From: Bombella pollinis
Lineage (GTDB): Bacteria > Pseudomonadota > Alphaproteobacteria > Acetobacterales > Acetobacteraceae
DNA length: 64,000 bases
Direction: 5' to 3'
NCBI RefSeq assembly: GCF_026385485.1
Contig: NZ_JANIDX010000006.1
Span: 145,850 to 209,849, forward strand
In this document: positions 17,640-25,664 of the stretch, piece after piece
Layout of the letters: the number at the start of each line of letters is the position of its first letter
Position numbering within the stretch: position 1 is the stretch's first letter
Translations under genes and position numbers: made by a program
Notes under the pieces: model-generated
The model's database searches: none
Told to the model about the DNA's origin: nothing
Seen by the model: only the letters and a program-made list of their open reading frames with translations

Positions 17640-18509
17640 TTAGGCGGTGGTGATGTCGAGCCCAATATCAAGGGCGGTGACGCTATGGGTCAACCAGCCG
17701 AGGGAGAGACAATCCACCCCGCTTTCTGCCATGCTACGGGCTGTAGCTGGTGTAATCCCGCCGGAAGCCTCGGTAATAGCGCGGCCTTGGACCATACGCA
17801 CAGCCTCGCGCAGCATGTCCGGTGTCATATTATCCAGCAAATACGCATCCGGCCCATAAGGGCATGCAAGGGCCTCGGCCAGTTGAGCGAGGGAGTCGAC
17901 CTCTAATTCAATCTTCATGAGATGCCCAGCCCGTTGGCGTGCTGCTTTTAGGGCTGCGGGAATGGTGCTGCCAAAAAGGGCAAGGTGATTATCTTTGAGC
18001 ATAATCGCATCATCAAGCCTATGGCGGTGATTGCTCCCCCCACCAGCGCGGACGGCATATTTTTGCAAAGCGCGTAAGCCGGGGAGTGTTTTGCGTGTGC
18101 AGCATACCCGCACGCCTGTACCCTCAACGGCTTCGACAATCTGCCCTGTCATGGTTGCAATGCCACTAAGGTGAGAGAGGAGGTTAAGGGCGACGCGCTC
18201 ACCCCCTAGCACGGCACTAGCAGGGCCTTCTACCTCGGCAAGGACATCGCCTTTTGCAATGTGGTCACCGTCTTGCTTGAGCGGGGTGAAGCGTGTGTCC
18301 TTATCTAGCAAGGAGAAGGCCAAGCGGGCACCGGGGAGACCGGCTAATCGTCCTGCTTGCCGAGCAACAAAGCTGGCCCGTAAGGATGGTTGTCCGGCAA
18401 GGAGTGATTGGGTCGTTACATCGCCCCCCGTGCCGAAATCCTCCCGTAGGGCGGTGGTAATGACAGGTTCCCAAAGGAGGTCGGGTAGAAAGAGAGTTTC
18501 AAGAGCCAT
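17640..18509 (-). CDS. nadC: Nicotinate-nucleotide pyrophosphorylase (carboxylating)
   Basis: Quinolinate phosphoribosyltransferase: quinolinate plus PRPP gives nicotinic acid mononucleotide, CO2 and pyrophosphate. Recognised by REDFGTGGDVTTQSLL at the N-terminus, CTRKTLPGLRALQKYAVRAGGG, HRHRLDDAIMLKDNH and IELEVDSLAQL, all substrate-binding regions of the type II phosphoribosyltransferase fold. I place the start at 18509 (289 aa), 13 bases after the nadB stop; ATG codons at 18554 and 18590 would add 15-27 residues that overlap nadB and look unlike the family. Last gene of a nadA-nadB-nadC operon. Confidence 0.95.
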   Translation of the reverse strand: MALETLFLPDLLWEPVITTALREDFGTGGDVTTQSLLAGQPSLRASFVARQAGRLAGLPGARLAFSLLDKDTRFTPLKQDGDHIAKGDVLAEVEGPASAVLGGERVALNLLSHLSGIATMTGQIVEAVEGTGVRVCCTRKTLPGLRALQKYAVRAGGGSNHRHRLDDAIMLKDNHLALFGSTIPAALKAARQRAGHLMKIELEVDSLAQLAEALACPYGPDAYLLDNMTPDMLREAVRMVQGRAITEASGGITPATARSMAESGVDCLSLGWLTHSVTALDIGLDITTA

Positions 18510-18522
18510 GAGGAAATCCGTT

Positions 18523-20001
18523 TTATAAGGGGAGGTCGTGTAAGTGCCAGTCATAATGGCGGGCAGGTTGGAGGCCGGGGGCATCATCACGCCAATGCGC
18601 GCCGCGTTGCTCTAGGCGGTGCAAAGCCCCCCACGCGATGAAAGAGGCTGTAAGGGCACATAGATTATGCCGTGCAAGAGGGAGGGTCCGCTCTAAGAGT
18701 TGCTCTATCCCTGTACGGGTGCGGAGGATACCAAGATGATGCTGCATCTCCACCCGCAAAGGCCAATCCGTTGAGGCGGTAGGGCAGGGTGGTGCGGCCA
18801 CGATGGTAGGGGACGCATCCGCTACACACGCATTGACATCCTGCCCTGCCCATTGCCCGCATAAGAGAGCCTCGAGCAATGAATTGCTGGCAAGCCTATT
18901 GGCCCCATGTAGCCCCGTGCAGGCCACTTCCCCACAGGCCCAGAGGCCGGGAAGCGTGGTCCGGCCTTTATGATCCACCTTTAGCCCGCCCATGTGATAA
19001 TGCATGGCCGGTTGAACAGGCAGCATTTGGTTATCAGGGTCGTATCCTGCGGCGTGACATGCCTGCGTAATAGCGGGGAAGTGCGCACTAAAGGCCCCGC
19101 CCGGTAGGGTGCGGCCATCCAAAAACACGCGGTGGCCTTGCTGGAGCTGTGCAGCGATAGCACGGCTAACAACATCGCGCGGGGCGAGTTCTTCTGTAAA
19201 GCGGGAACCATCTTCCAAACGCAGTACGGCTCCCGCCCCGCGTGCGGCTTCGCTAATGAGGGCGAGGCGGTGCGTGGGTTCTGCTGCGATAAGAGCGGTG
19301 GGGTGGAATTGCGTAAACTCCATATCCCGTAATGTGGCCCCTGCCTGAGCGGCAAGAGCGAGTGTAATGCCACGATTTGCTAATGGGCTGGTGGTATGTT
19401 GATACAACCCGCCGCAACCACCGCTGGCTAAAATACACCGGCCTGTTGGGATAAACCCGGCGGAACTCCATACCCCTTGGAGGCTGCCATCAGGTGCGTA
19501 AAACCCTTCTAGCGTGCCTTCAAGCCAATGGATGGTCTCTTTTTTGCGGGCGGCTTGGAGTGTGTGATGCAACATCACGTGCCCGCTACGGTCGCCCCCG
19601 GCAAAGACAATTCGCTTACGGCTATGGGCGGCCTCTAAATGCAGGGCGAGTTGACCTGCCTCATCACGTGCGAGGGGGACATCAAGGCGGAGCAGCGTTT
19701 CAACAGCGTGCGGCCCGGCCTCGGTGATGCGCTGGACCATGGCGGGGTCACATAAGCCTGCCCCGGCTTTGAGTGTATCTGCGGCATGGAGGGCGGGGCT
19801 ATCCTCTGGGCCAATAGCGGCGGCCATGCCTCCTTGGGCAAGGGTGCTGGCTGTGCCTTCCCCTGTGAAGCTGGGGGCGAGGATGAGGCATGGCTCCTCA
19901 AGCTCCAACGCGGCCATAAGCCCCGCCAGACCGGCCCCGATGATGATGGGCCAGCCAGCATAGCGGGAGAGGCTATCTCCCTGCATGGGACGTGCCCTCA
20001 C
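18523..20001 (-). CDS. nadB: L-aspartate oxidase
   Basis: FAD enzyme that oxidises L-aspartate to iminoaspartate for quinolinate synthesis. The dinucleotide-binding motif IIGAGLAGLMAALELEE lies near residues 20-36. Further FAD and substrate motifs are STLAQGGMAAAIG, MEFTQFHPTAL, HYHMGGLKVD and GLHGANRLASNSLLEALLCG. At 492 residues with a reduced C-terminal helical domain it is somewhat short compared with E. coli NadB. The start overlaps the nadA stop by 4 bases (ATGA), so the two are translationally coupled. Confidence 0.95.
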   Translation of the reverse strand: MRARPMQGDSLSRYAGWPIIIGAGLAGLMAALELEEPCLILAPSFTGEGTASTLAQGGMAAAIGPEDSPALHAADTLKAGAGLCDPAMVQRITEAGPHAVETLLRLDVPLARDEAGQLALHLEAAHSRKRIVFAGGDRSGHVMLHHTLQAARKKETIHWLEGTLEGFYAPDGSLQGVWSSAGFIPTGRCILASGGCGGLYQHTTSPLANRGITLALAAQAGATLRDMEFTQFHPTALIAAEPTHRLALISEAARGAGAVLRLEDGSRFTEELAPRDVVSRAIAAQLQQGHRVFLDGRTLPGGAFSAHFPAITQACHAAGYDPDNQMLPVQPAMHYHMGGLKVDHKGRTTLPGLWACGEVACTGLHGANRLASNSLLEALLCGQWAGQDVNACVADASPTIVAAPPCPTASTDWPLRVEMQHHLGILRTRTGIEQLLERTLPLARHNLCALTASFIAWGALHRLEQRGAHWRDDAPGLQPARHYDWHLHDLPL

Positions 20002-20987
20002 TTAATGGCCAACATGCGCTCGACTGAACGGCGCGCCGGGGCTTGGAGGTTGGCTGGGATGGTGACTTCTGTGCTCATGGTCTCTAGGGCCTGACGAATA
20101 TTTTTGAGCGTGATGCGCTTCATATGCGGGCAAAGATTACAGGGGCGGATGAAGTTGGTTTGTGGGTGCATCGCAGCGAGATTATCGCTCATCGAACATT
20201 CGGTGATGAGCATGACCTTTTCGGGCTTATGTTGGGCGATATAGTCCATCATGCTGGCAGTGGAGCCTGCATGATCGGCCTCAGCCACAACATCGGGGGA
20301 ACATTCTGGATGGGCGATGATATGGAGCGGGCCATGCATACGCCGATATTGGCGGATTTCCTGCGGGGTGAAACGCTCATGCACCTCACAACGGGCGGAC
20401 CATGTATGCATCTTAATGCCCGTCTCCCGCTCGATGTTCCGTGCGAGGAACTCATCGGGAATCATGATGACTTCTGGCACGCCGAGGCTCTCCACAACAC
20501 GCCGCGCATTGCCAGAGGTACAGCAAACATCCGTCTCAGCCTTTACTGCGGCGGAGCTATTTACATAGGTTACAACGGGCACACCGGGGTGACGTTCCCG
20601 CAAGGTGCGGACATTTTCTGCTGTGATGCCTTCAGCTAAGGAGCACCCCGCCAAAGCATCGGGGATGAGGACGGTTTTTGTAGGGTTCAACAGCTTGACC
20701 GTCTCAGCCATGAAGTGAACACCAGCCATGATGATGACATCTTGCTCCAGATTTTGGGCTTCACGAGCAAGGGCTAAGCTATCCCCACGAATATCGGACA
20801 CGCAGTGAAAGATTTCCGGCGTTTGATAATTATGAGCGAGAATGACCGCATTATGTTTGCGTTTGAGCTCTAAGATCGCCTCAATATCCTCGGCAAAGAG
20901 CCGTTCCCAGTCCTGCCGCGCCATAAGAGAGGCCACAGGGCTGTATAACGCCGCACGAGAGGGAGACGTAGCAACGGCCTGCATCAT
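19998..20987 (-). CDS. nadA: Quinolinate synthase
   Basis: [4Fe-4S] enzyme that condenses iminoaspartate with dihydroxyacetone phosphate to quinolinate. Cluster cysteines are expected in the regions PDALAGCSLAE, VCCTSGNA and RPCNLCPHMKRITL, all present. AHNYQTPEIFHCVSD and HPECSPDVV are also family-typical. The start at 20987 (329 aa) is supported by TAAGGA 8 bases upstream; ATG codons further upstream fall inside the promoter/operator described at 21008-21053. First gene of the nadABC operon, downstream of the NrtR-type regulator, and so the probable target of that regulator. Confidence 0.95.
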   Translation of the reverse strand: MMQAVATSPSRAALYSPVASLMARQDWERLFAEDIEAILELKRKHNAVILAHNYQTPEIFHCVSDIRGDSLALAREAQNLEQDVIIMAGVHFMAETVKLLNPTKTVLIPDALAGCSLAEGITAENVRTLRERHPGVPVVTYVNSSAAVKAETDVCCTSGNARRVVESLGVPEVIMIPDEFLARNIERETGIKMHTWSARCEVHERFTPQEIRQYRRMHGPLHIIAHPECSPDVVAEADHAGSTASMMDYIAQHKPEKVMLITECSMSDNLAAMHPQTNFIRPCNLCPHMKRITLKNIRQALETMSTEVTIPANLQAPARRSVERMLAIK

Positions 20988-21007
20988 GGAGAGGTCCTTA
21001 TATGATT

Positions 21008-21026
21008 TATACTCACTATGAGCATA
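21008..21026. promoter_or_regulatory. Palindromic operator candidate for the NAD regulator
   Basis: The 19-base sequence TATACTCACTATGAGCATA is an inverted repeat (half-sites TATACTCA and, on the other strand, TATGCTCA). It lies 21 bases before the nadA start and overlaps the downstream edge of the -10 box at 21024-21029. A repressor bound here would block transcription start. The NrtR-type gene immediately upstream is the obvious candidate to bind it; that link is inference. Confidence 0.55.
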
Positions 21027-21053
21027 ATAGGGGGCGCAATAGCTTCCTTGCAA
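21024..21053 (-). promoter_or_regulatory. Probable promoter of nadABC
   Basis: Read on the minus strand, a -35 hexamer TTGCAA (21053-21048) is followed after 18 bases by a -10 hexamer TATTAT (21029-21024). Both are close to the sigma-70 consensus. Transcription would start about 30 bases before the nadA ATG, inside the palindrome at 21008-21026. Confidence 0.5.
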
Positions 21054-21079
21054 GTGTTTTATAGGATTTTATGGTGTGA

Positions 21080-21937
21080 TTAATGCGCTGCCTCTATGGG
21101 GAGGAAGGCCGACCCCAGGTAACAAGAGGCCATTGCCGCAGGGCGAAACTGGTAGAGCTTGGCAGGTCGTCCGGCAGTAAAACGCTCATAAGCTCCGGTT
21201 TCTTCCACGAGGTTTTGATGCAGCACAAGGCGGCGGAAGTTTGGCTTATGCATAAACCGGCCAGAGAGTGTTTCTATCGCTTGTTGGAGTTGTAAGAGTG
21301 TGAAGGCCTTAGGGAGGAGCTCAAACACTGCAGGGCTATAGCGGATGCGGGCGCGCAAGCGGGAAAGAGCCGTAGCGAGGAGGCGGCGGTCATCCCCGTG
21401 TGGTGTGGTGTGTGCTGTAGGGAGTGTGCGTGGCACAAGGCCGGATTCCCACAGCAGTTCGTAGCGTTCTAGGACGCGTGTATCATCCCAGGGCAGGTCA
21501 TATAGCCCAAAGGCGGGGGCGATGCGGCTTTGGCGGTCTGGGTGGTGTGTGGCCCATTGCTCAATAGCGGTGATGAATTGCGCAAGTTGAGCATTGCCCG
21601 TTTCACTCCGGCGGTCCTCCCACGGGAAATGTTGATAGAGGGAGCCGTGGCAGGCGTGGGGATGGCTGGGGCTGAGGGCGAGATAAGTAATGTGAATATG
21701 CGGTATCGCCCCCTGCATGGGAAAGGAGCTGAAGGTATAAAGCTGCTCCATATAGCCAATCGGGCAGTGTGTTAAGGTTTCTGCCCAATGGCATAGGCTT
21801 TGTTGGAGGGAGTGATGGCTTTCTTCAAAAGTGGGGGTGTTTTGGTCATGCCGTAATAATGCGACATGAGGGGCTTCATGGCCGAGGGTCATTAAAACAG
21901 TGATGAGGTCAGTCGGGCAGAGGGTTTGGTATGTCAT
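21080..21937 (-). CDS. nrtR: NrtR-type transcriptional regulator of NAD metabolism
   Basis: A 285-residue protein with a Nudix-like N-terminal domain (about 1-150) and a winged-helix C-terminal domain (about 190-270). The latter carries the NrtR signature: KAFTLLQLQQAIETLSG, NFRRLVLHQNLVEETG and GRPAKLYQFRP. YMEQLYTFSSF and HITYLALSPS are the expected Nudix strands, but the catalytic Nudix box itself (G-x5-E-x7-R-E-x2-E-E) is gone, so hydrolase activity is unlikely; the domain may only sense ADP-ribose-type ligands. The start at 21937 shares a base with the preceding stop (TGATG), and an upstream in-frame ATG at 22174 is rejected because it lies within that gene. It directly precedes nadA. 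Confidence 0.85.
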   Translation of the reverse strand: MTYQTLCPTDLITVLMTLGHEAPHVALLRHDQNTPTFEESHHSLQQSLCHWAETLTHCPIGYMEQLYTFSSFPMQGAIPHIHITYLALSPSHPHACHGSLYQHFPWEDRRSETGNAQLAQFITAIEQWATHHPDRQSRIAPAFGLYDLPWDDTRVLERYELLWESGLVPRTLPTAHTTPHGDDRRLLATALSRLRARIRYSPAVFELLPKAFTLLQLQQAIETLSGRFMHKPNFRRLVLHQNLVEETGAYERFTAGRPAKLYQFRPAAMASCYLGSAFLPIEAAH

Positions 21938-23157
21938 CAAGGGGTCGGGTCTAATTTGCGTAAATGCTCTGCGAGGGAATGTAGCCTCGTAGAGGAGGAT
22001 GATAAACCAGGGGGTACGCCATGGTCGAGCGGGATACTCACAGTAAGCGGGCGGGTGGCTAAGGTTTCCATCCGTGGGTTTGTCATCAGCTCGTGGCATA
22101 GAGAGCGTAAGCTCATCGGCACATTTTGTTGGAACCATTGGCTTTGTATGAGCAGATGTAGCGGGCTTTGCCAATTTGTTAGGCTGACAGATATGACCCC
22201 AGAGAATGAAGGAACATAGAGTGTCCCCCCAAGGGAGAGATGCGGGGGTGGGGTGTTTTGTTCACTAGCAGCGAGGGGGCGGAATGTCGCGCTGAGTTCA
22301 TGTAAGCGTAAGCGGAGGAGTAAATTGGGTTGGGCTGTTTGGGAGGGTGTGTGTGACGCAGCAGAATATAGGTTGGGTAAAAGGGCAAACAGAGTGCGTA
22401 AATGCGTGATGTCGAACTCTTTGAGCATAGTATCGGGGTAGGATAAACGCTCTGCTGTGATAGAGGCGGAGAGCAGGGCTCTATCTTGTAAAGCAGGGTC
22501 TGGCCTTACGAGGGATTGCGGGGCGAAGCGAATACTGCCTGTAGGGCGCGATAGGGTTACGGTATAAGGAAGATGCGAGGCGGCGATCTCTAATTGCGCT
22601 ATATGAAAATAAGCGTGGTAGAGGGGCATTGTGTGGTTGTGGCAGCGCGCCGTTAAAGCAGGGCAGGGCATCATGCTTTTGCTGATGAGCAGGCGCGTTT
22701 TGTTAAGCCGTAATGTCAAGCTTTCCCCATTACGCACGAGGCGTAGAATGGTGCTTTGTGGCATACGGAGGGGGAGTTTGGTTTGCGTGGTGATGGTCCG
22801 CGCCCAGTCTAGCCAATTGCCTCCGAGGATGAGGGTCGGGGTCGCCCCTACAACATCCGCCCCATTCAGATGAGTATGGAAGGAAACGCCAGAGAGCTCC
22901 CGCCACGCGCCAAAAGGCCAGCCCTTAGCGCGGGAGAGGCGTATGTTTAGCGTAGGGTCTGGTCCATCCGAGGGCAGGGATTGCACAGCAAGTTGGTCAA
23001 GCTGGCGGGAGAGGATGGTCTGTGTACGGTGATATAACCCCCAAGTGCATAGTAGAAGCGCGATGAAACCATAGCAGAGCAAACGCACCGCTCGCCAAGA
23101 AGGCCGTATCGGGTAGAGCTTCTTGAAATAGCGATGAAGATAAGGTGGGGTGTTCAT
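21937..23157 (-). CDS. DUF2125-like envelope protein
   Basis: A 406-residue protein with one N-terminal membrane segment (about 25-45, VRLLCYGFIALLLCTWGLY) followed by a long periplasmic region rich in beta-strand-like sequence. The order of motifs (AKGWPFGAWRELSGVSF, then GADVVGATPTLILGG) resembles DUF2125 proteins of Alphaproteobacteria, whose function is unknown. It overlaps the NrtR-type gene by one base, which suggests co-transcription rather than shared function. I am confident it is a real, exported or membrane-anchored protein and less sure of the family. Confidence 0.7.
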   Translation of the reverse strand: MNTPPYLHRYFKKLYPIRPSWRAVRLLCYGFIALLLCTWGLYHRTQTILSRQLDQLAVQSLPSDGPDPTLNIRLSRAKGWPFGAWRELSGVSFHTHLNGADVVGATPTLILGGNWLDWARTITTQTKLPLRMPQSTILRLVRNGESLTLRLNKTRLLISKSMMPCPALTARCHNHTMPLYHAYFHIAQLEIAASHLPYTVTLSRPTGSIRFAPQSLVRPDPALQDRALLSASITAERLSYPDTMLKEFDITHLRTLFALLPNLYSAASHTPSQTAQPNLLLRLRLHELSATFRPLAASEQNTPPPHLSLGGTLYVPSFSGVISVSLTNWQSPLHLLIQSQWFQQNVPMSLRSLCHELMTNPRMETLATRPLTVSIPLDHGVPPGLSSSSTRLHSLAEHLRKLDPTP

Positions 23158-23186
23158 TTGTCCCCAGCCTCTTTGTCAGGGGTTAT

Positions 23187-23215
23187 ACAGCAATCTATTG
23201 GTTGTGGATTGCTGT
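23187..23215. repeat. Perfect 9-base inverted repeat in an AT-rich intergenic region
   Basis: ACAGCAATC and GATTGCTGT flank an 11-base loop in the gap between plsC and the DUF2125 gene. DnaA-box-like words lie in or near it (TGTGGATTG at 23203, TGTGGAAAA at 23213) and two more lie at 23347 and 23359 inside the end of plsC. It could be an operator, a hairpin or a protein-binding cluster; no function is shown. Confidence 0.4.
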
Positions 23216-23279
23216 GGAAAAGGAGAAAGAGAGGCATGAATCTGACAAAAAAGTTTATATTTCATGATGTTATGTAAGG

Positions 23280-23307
23280 ATGCCCCTTTTATTTTGGCAA
23301 GGGGCAT
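23280..23307. terminator. Hairpin downstream of plsC
   Basis: ATGCCCCTT and AAGGGGCAT form a 9-base stem with a 10-base loop, 20 bases beyond the plsC stop. On the minus strand no T-run follows, so it is at best a weak or Rho-assisted terminator; on the plus strand it is followed by TATTT. Confidence 0.4.
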
Positions 23308-23327
23308 TATTTCATCTATGACGCTGA

Positions 23328-24086
23328 TTATGAAGGGGAGCTTTTCACATCCACAGAGTTTTCCACAGGGCTTAGGGGAAGGTTATGCTCTTGGGAAAGG
23401 TGCGTCCATGCGTCTGTTATAGCTGGTATTAAAGCGCGCCCTGCCATTGTGGGGGAAAGAGGCGGGCCGATGATGACCTTCAACGTGCCGGGATATTTCC
23501 GCCATGGGGAGCGAGGCCAAAATAGGCCCGAATTTGTAACAACAGGGATGATAGGAGCTGTTGCTTGGCGGGCAAGAGCGACCACACCATTTTGGAGGGG
23601 AGCTGTCTGGCCGGGTTGGGTGCGCGTACCCTGGGGGAAGATGATAATCTGCCGCCCTGCTGTTTGGGCTTTGGCAACAGTCTCCATCATCCCACGCAGA
23701 GCTTTGGAGCCACCTGCGCGATTAACGGGGATCATCCCGCTCAACACAAGCATAGGGCCAACAAGGGGGATGGAGGTGAGTTCTTTTTTGATGACATAAG
23801 CAGGTAAGGGGACGAGATTCATCCACACAAATCCATCAAAGAAGGATTGATGCTGGGAGGCAATCAAAGCCGGGCCATCAGGCAGATTCTCTTGCCCCGT
23901 AATGACAATGCGGATGGAGCAAAGCCGTTCTAACCCCCATAGGACGGCACGCGACCATAGTTTTGCGTAAGCAAGGGCCGCATCGCGCCGGTTGAGCAGG
24001 CGGATAGGGAAGGCCACAACCCCCATAAGGAGGGTGAGGACCAACAAATAGAGATTAAACAAAAAGCCGCGTAAGAAACTCATCAT
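23328..24086 (-). CDS. plsC: 1-acyl-sn-glycerol-3-phosphate acyltransferase
   Basis: Membrane-associated enzyme that acylates lysophosphatidic acid at position 2 to give phosphatidic acid. The H-x4-D catalytic motif is in ASQHQSFFDGF (about residues 77-87), the acyl-acceptor motif in IIFPQGTRTQPGQ (about 150-162), and SGMIPVNRAG is the third conserved block. One or two N-terminal membrane segments precede the catalytic domain. The length of 252 residues is normal. A basic amphipathic tail ends the protein. It lies alone between the DUF2125 gene and the YdcF-like gene, with 73-170 base gaps, so it may have its own promoter. Confidence 0.93.
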   Translation of the reverse strand: MMSFLRGFLFNLYLLVLTLLMGVVAFPIRLLNRRDAALAYAKLWSRAVLWGLERLCSIRIVITGQENLPDGPALIASQHQSFFDGFVWMNLVPLPAYVIKKELTSIPLVGPMLVLSGMIPVNRAGGSKALRGMMETVAKAQTAGRQIIIFPQGTRTQPGQTAPLQNGVVALARQATAPIIPVVTNSGLFWPRSPWRKYPGTLKVIIGPPLSPTMAGRALIPAITDAWTHLSQEHNLPLSPVENSVDVKSSPS

Positions 24087-24159
24087 GATTCTTGTTCATG
24101 ACGTAGAATCTCCCTTTAGAGCAAGGGAAATATGCATCCCTCATCACGTAAGGAGCAGA

Positions 24160-24807
24160 TTATGAAGGTGGGGGCGGGCGGAATCCTTCTTGGGCGTAGT
24201 CTGTTTGGCGTAAAATTATAACGCGGAGCAACGCCCCAATTAATTTGCTATATTGGTTCATCATGAGGAGAACCGTATGGAAATGCAATGGCGGACTCAT
24301 CGCAGGGGGCTGCACCCAGTAAGGGGTTAAGCGTAATTGTGGGGCAATATCGTGGAACTCCAACAAAGAGCGGCGCATATGATAGCCCGCTGTGACGATG
24401 ATGAGATGATGGAGATGCTTTTGCGTAGCCCATTGCGCTGTCTCCCACGCATTGCCAATGGTGGTTACCGCTTGGTGGCCTAAGCTGATATGCTGGGCTA
24501 AAGTAGGTGGGAGTGGTCCTGTCCCTGTGGCAGAGAGGATATGGCCTAGCTCCGTATGCGGTGAGACGCCTGAGATAAGCAGTAAGCGTTGTGGTTGTTG
24601 TTTAAGCAGCGCAATCCCGGCTTCAATACGGTTCTTTCCTCCCGTAAGGGCGACAATCCCGTCACAATCCGCAGGGATGTTTTGGAGGTCCGGCGGGGGG
24701 CGGAGTGCATCGGCACAAAAATAGACAAACCCGCCAATCAACACCCAGCTTACGATAGTGGCCACGGCAAAACAGCCGCGCCCTATTATGGCGAGGGCTT
24801 GCTTCAT
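24160..24807 (-). CDS. YdcF/SanA-like DUF218 membrane protein
   Basis: A 215-residue protein with an N-terminal membrane helix (about 5-30) and a DUF218 domain. The domain shows IVALTGGKNRIEAGIALL, LLISGVS, GNAWETAQWA and LIIVTAGYHMRRSLLEF, the conserved alternating strand and polar motifs of the family. Members are linked to envelope or vancomycin-barrier functions, but the reaction is not settled. The start at 24807 overlaps the ftsX stop by four bases (ATGA); an upstream in-frame ATG at 24834 is less likely. It is the last gene of an ftsE-ftsX-ydcF-like block, an order often seen in Alphaproteobacteria, where plsC usually follows. Confidence 0.88.
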   Translation of the reverse strand: MKQALAIIGRGCFAVATIVSWVLIGGFVYFCADALRPPPDLQNIPADCDGIVALTGGKNRIEAGIALLKQQPQRLLLISGVSPHTELGHILSATGTGPLPPTLAQHISLGHQAVTTIGNAWETAQWATQKHLHHLIIVTAGYHMRRSLLEFHDIAPQLRLTPYWVQPPAMSPPLHFHTVLLMMNQYSKLIGALLRVIILRQTDYAQEGFRPPPPS

Positions 24808-25664
24808 GATGTTGTGCGGTCCTGCATGCGGCAAAGCAGGTAAACGAGGCCCCCGCTAAGGCACATTATAAGGACCGGCAAAAGGGCTAGACTTCCCCAT
24901 AATATAGGGGGAAGCAGGGTTGTAAAATGGAGTGGGTCTGTAAGGGGGGGCAGACGCAGGAGAGGGCGTAATGCCCTAGTGAGGGCTATGAAGGTCGGCA
25001 GGAGCAGGGCTATGCCTATGAGGCTCCCAAGACCGGAGATGAGGGCAAGACGCCGCGCAAATATATGATGCAGCGTGGTGGGGTTACCGCCTAATGAGAG
25101 CAGCAAGAGGCGTTGTTGAGCATTAGCGAAGGCGGTCGTGCGTGCCATGAGGTACAATAAGGCTGGGGCGATAAGGGCAATAGCACCGCCCATAGCGAGC
25201 GCAATATGGCAAGCTGCTTGGCGGATATTTGCTAAAAATGGCGCGAGCTTCTCAAGTTGATGTGGTGGTGGGATGACCATCGCATCAGGCTTATAACGCT
25301 GCGCTAGTGTGGTGAGCGTGGCGATGTCCCCCCGATAATGGAGGGTGATGAGGGTAGGGAGCGGGCCCGGCCATGGTGTGGACCAATGAGCAAGTGTTTG
25401 TGCAACCTCTTGGTCCGAAAGACGCGTTACCTCTGTGCCGGGGAAGGTGGCAGACACGGCATGTTGTAGCGCATCAATTTTGTCATTTTGTTGCGGTAAG
25501 GCGATGACGACAAAAGATGTAGCTTGCTCTTCCCACTGGTGCGTTGCACGGCTTGTCCCGTAAGGTAGAGCAAGGCTTAGGCCCAAAAGCCATGTAAGGA
25601 GGCATACACCAATCAGGAGCGACCAACTGCTTGGCCATGAGAGGGCACGGGCAAGACGTGTCAT
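24804..25664 (-). CDS. ftsX: Cell division protein FtsX
   Basis: Permease-like partner of FtsE that couples the divisome to peptidoglycan hydrolase activation. The 286 residues show one N-terminal membrane segment (about 15-37), a periplasmic domain (about 45-140) and three C-terminal segments (about 150-175, 200-230, 250-275), the FtsX topology. ANAQQRLLLLSLGGNPTTLHHIFARR matches the conserved cytoplasmic loop (usual form L-x-L-x-G-A-x-x-x-x-I). It overlaps ftsE and the YdcF-like gene by four bases each. Sequence is less conserved than usual, in keeping with its unusual FtsE partner. Confidence 0.85.
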   Translation of the reverse strand: MTRLARALSWPSSWSLLIGVCLLTWLLGLSLALPYGTSRATHQWEEQATSFVVIALPQQNDKIDALQHAVSATFPGTEVTRLSDQEVAQTLAHWSTPWPGPLPTLITLHYRGDIATLTTLAQRYKPDAMVIPPPHQLEKLAPFLANIRQAACHIALAMGGAIALIAPALLYLMARTTAFANAQQRLLLLSLGGNPTTLHHIFARRLALISGLGSLIGIALLLPTFIALTRALRPLLRLPPLTDPLHFTTLLPPILWGSLALLPVLIMCLSGGLVYLLCRMQDRTTS

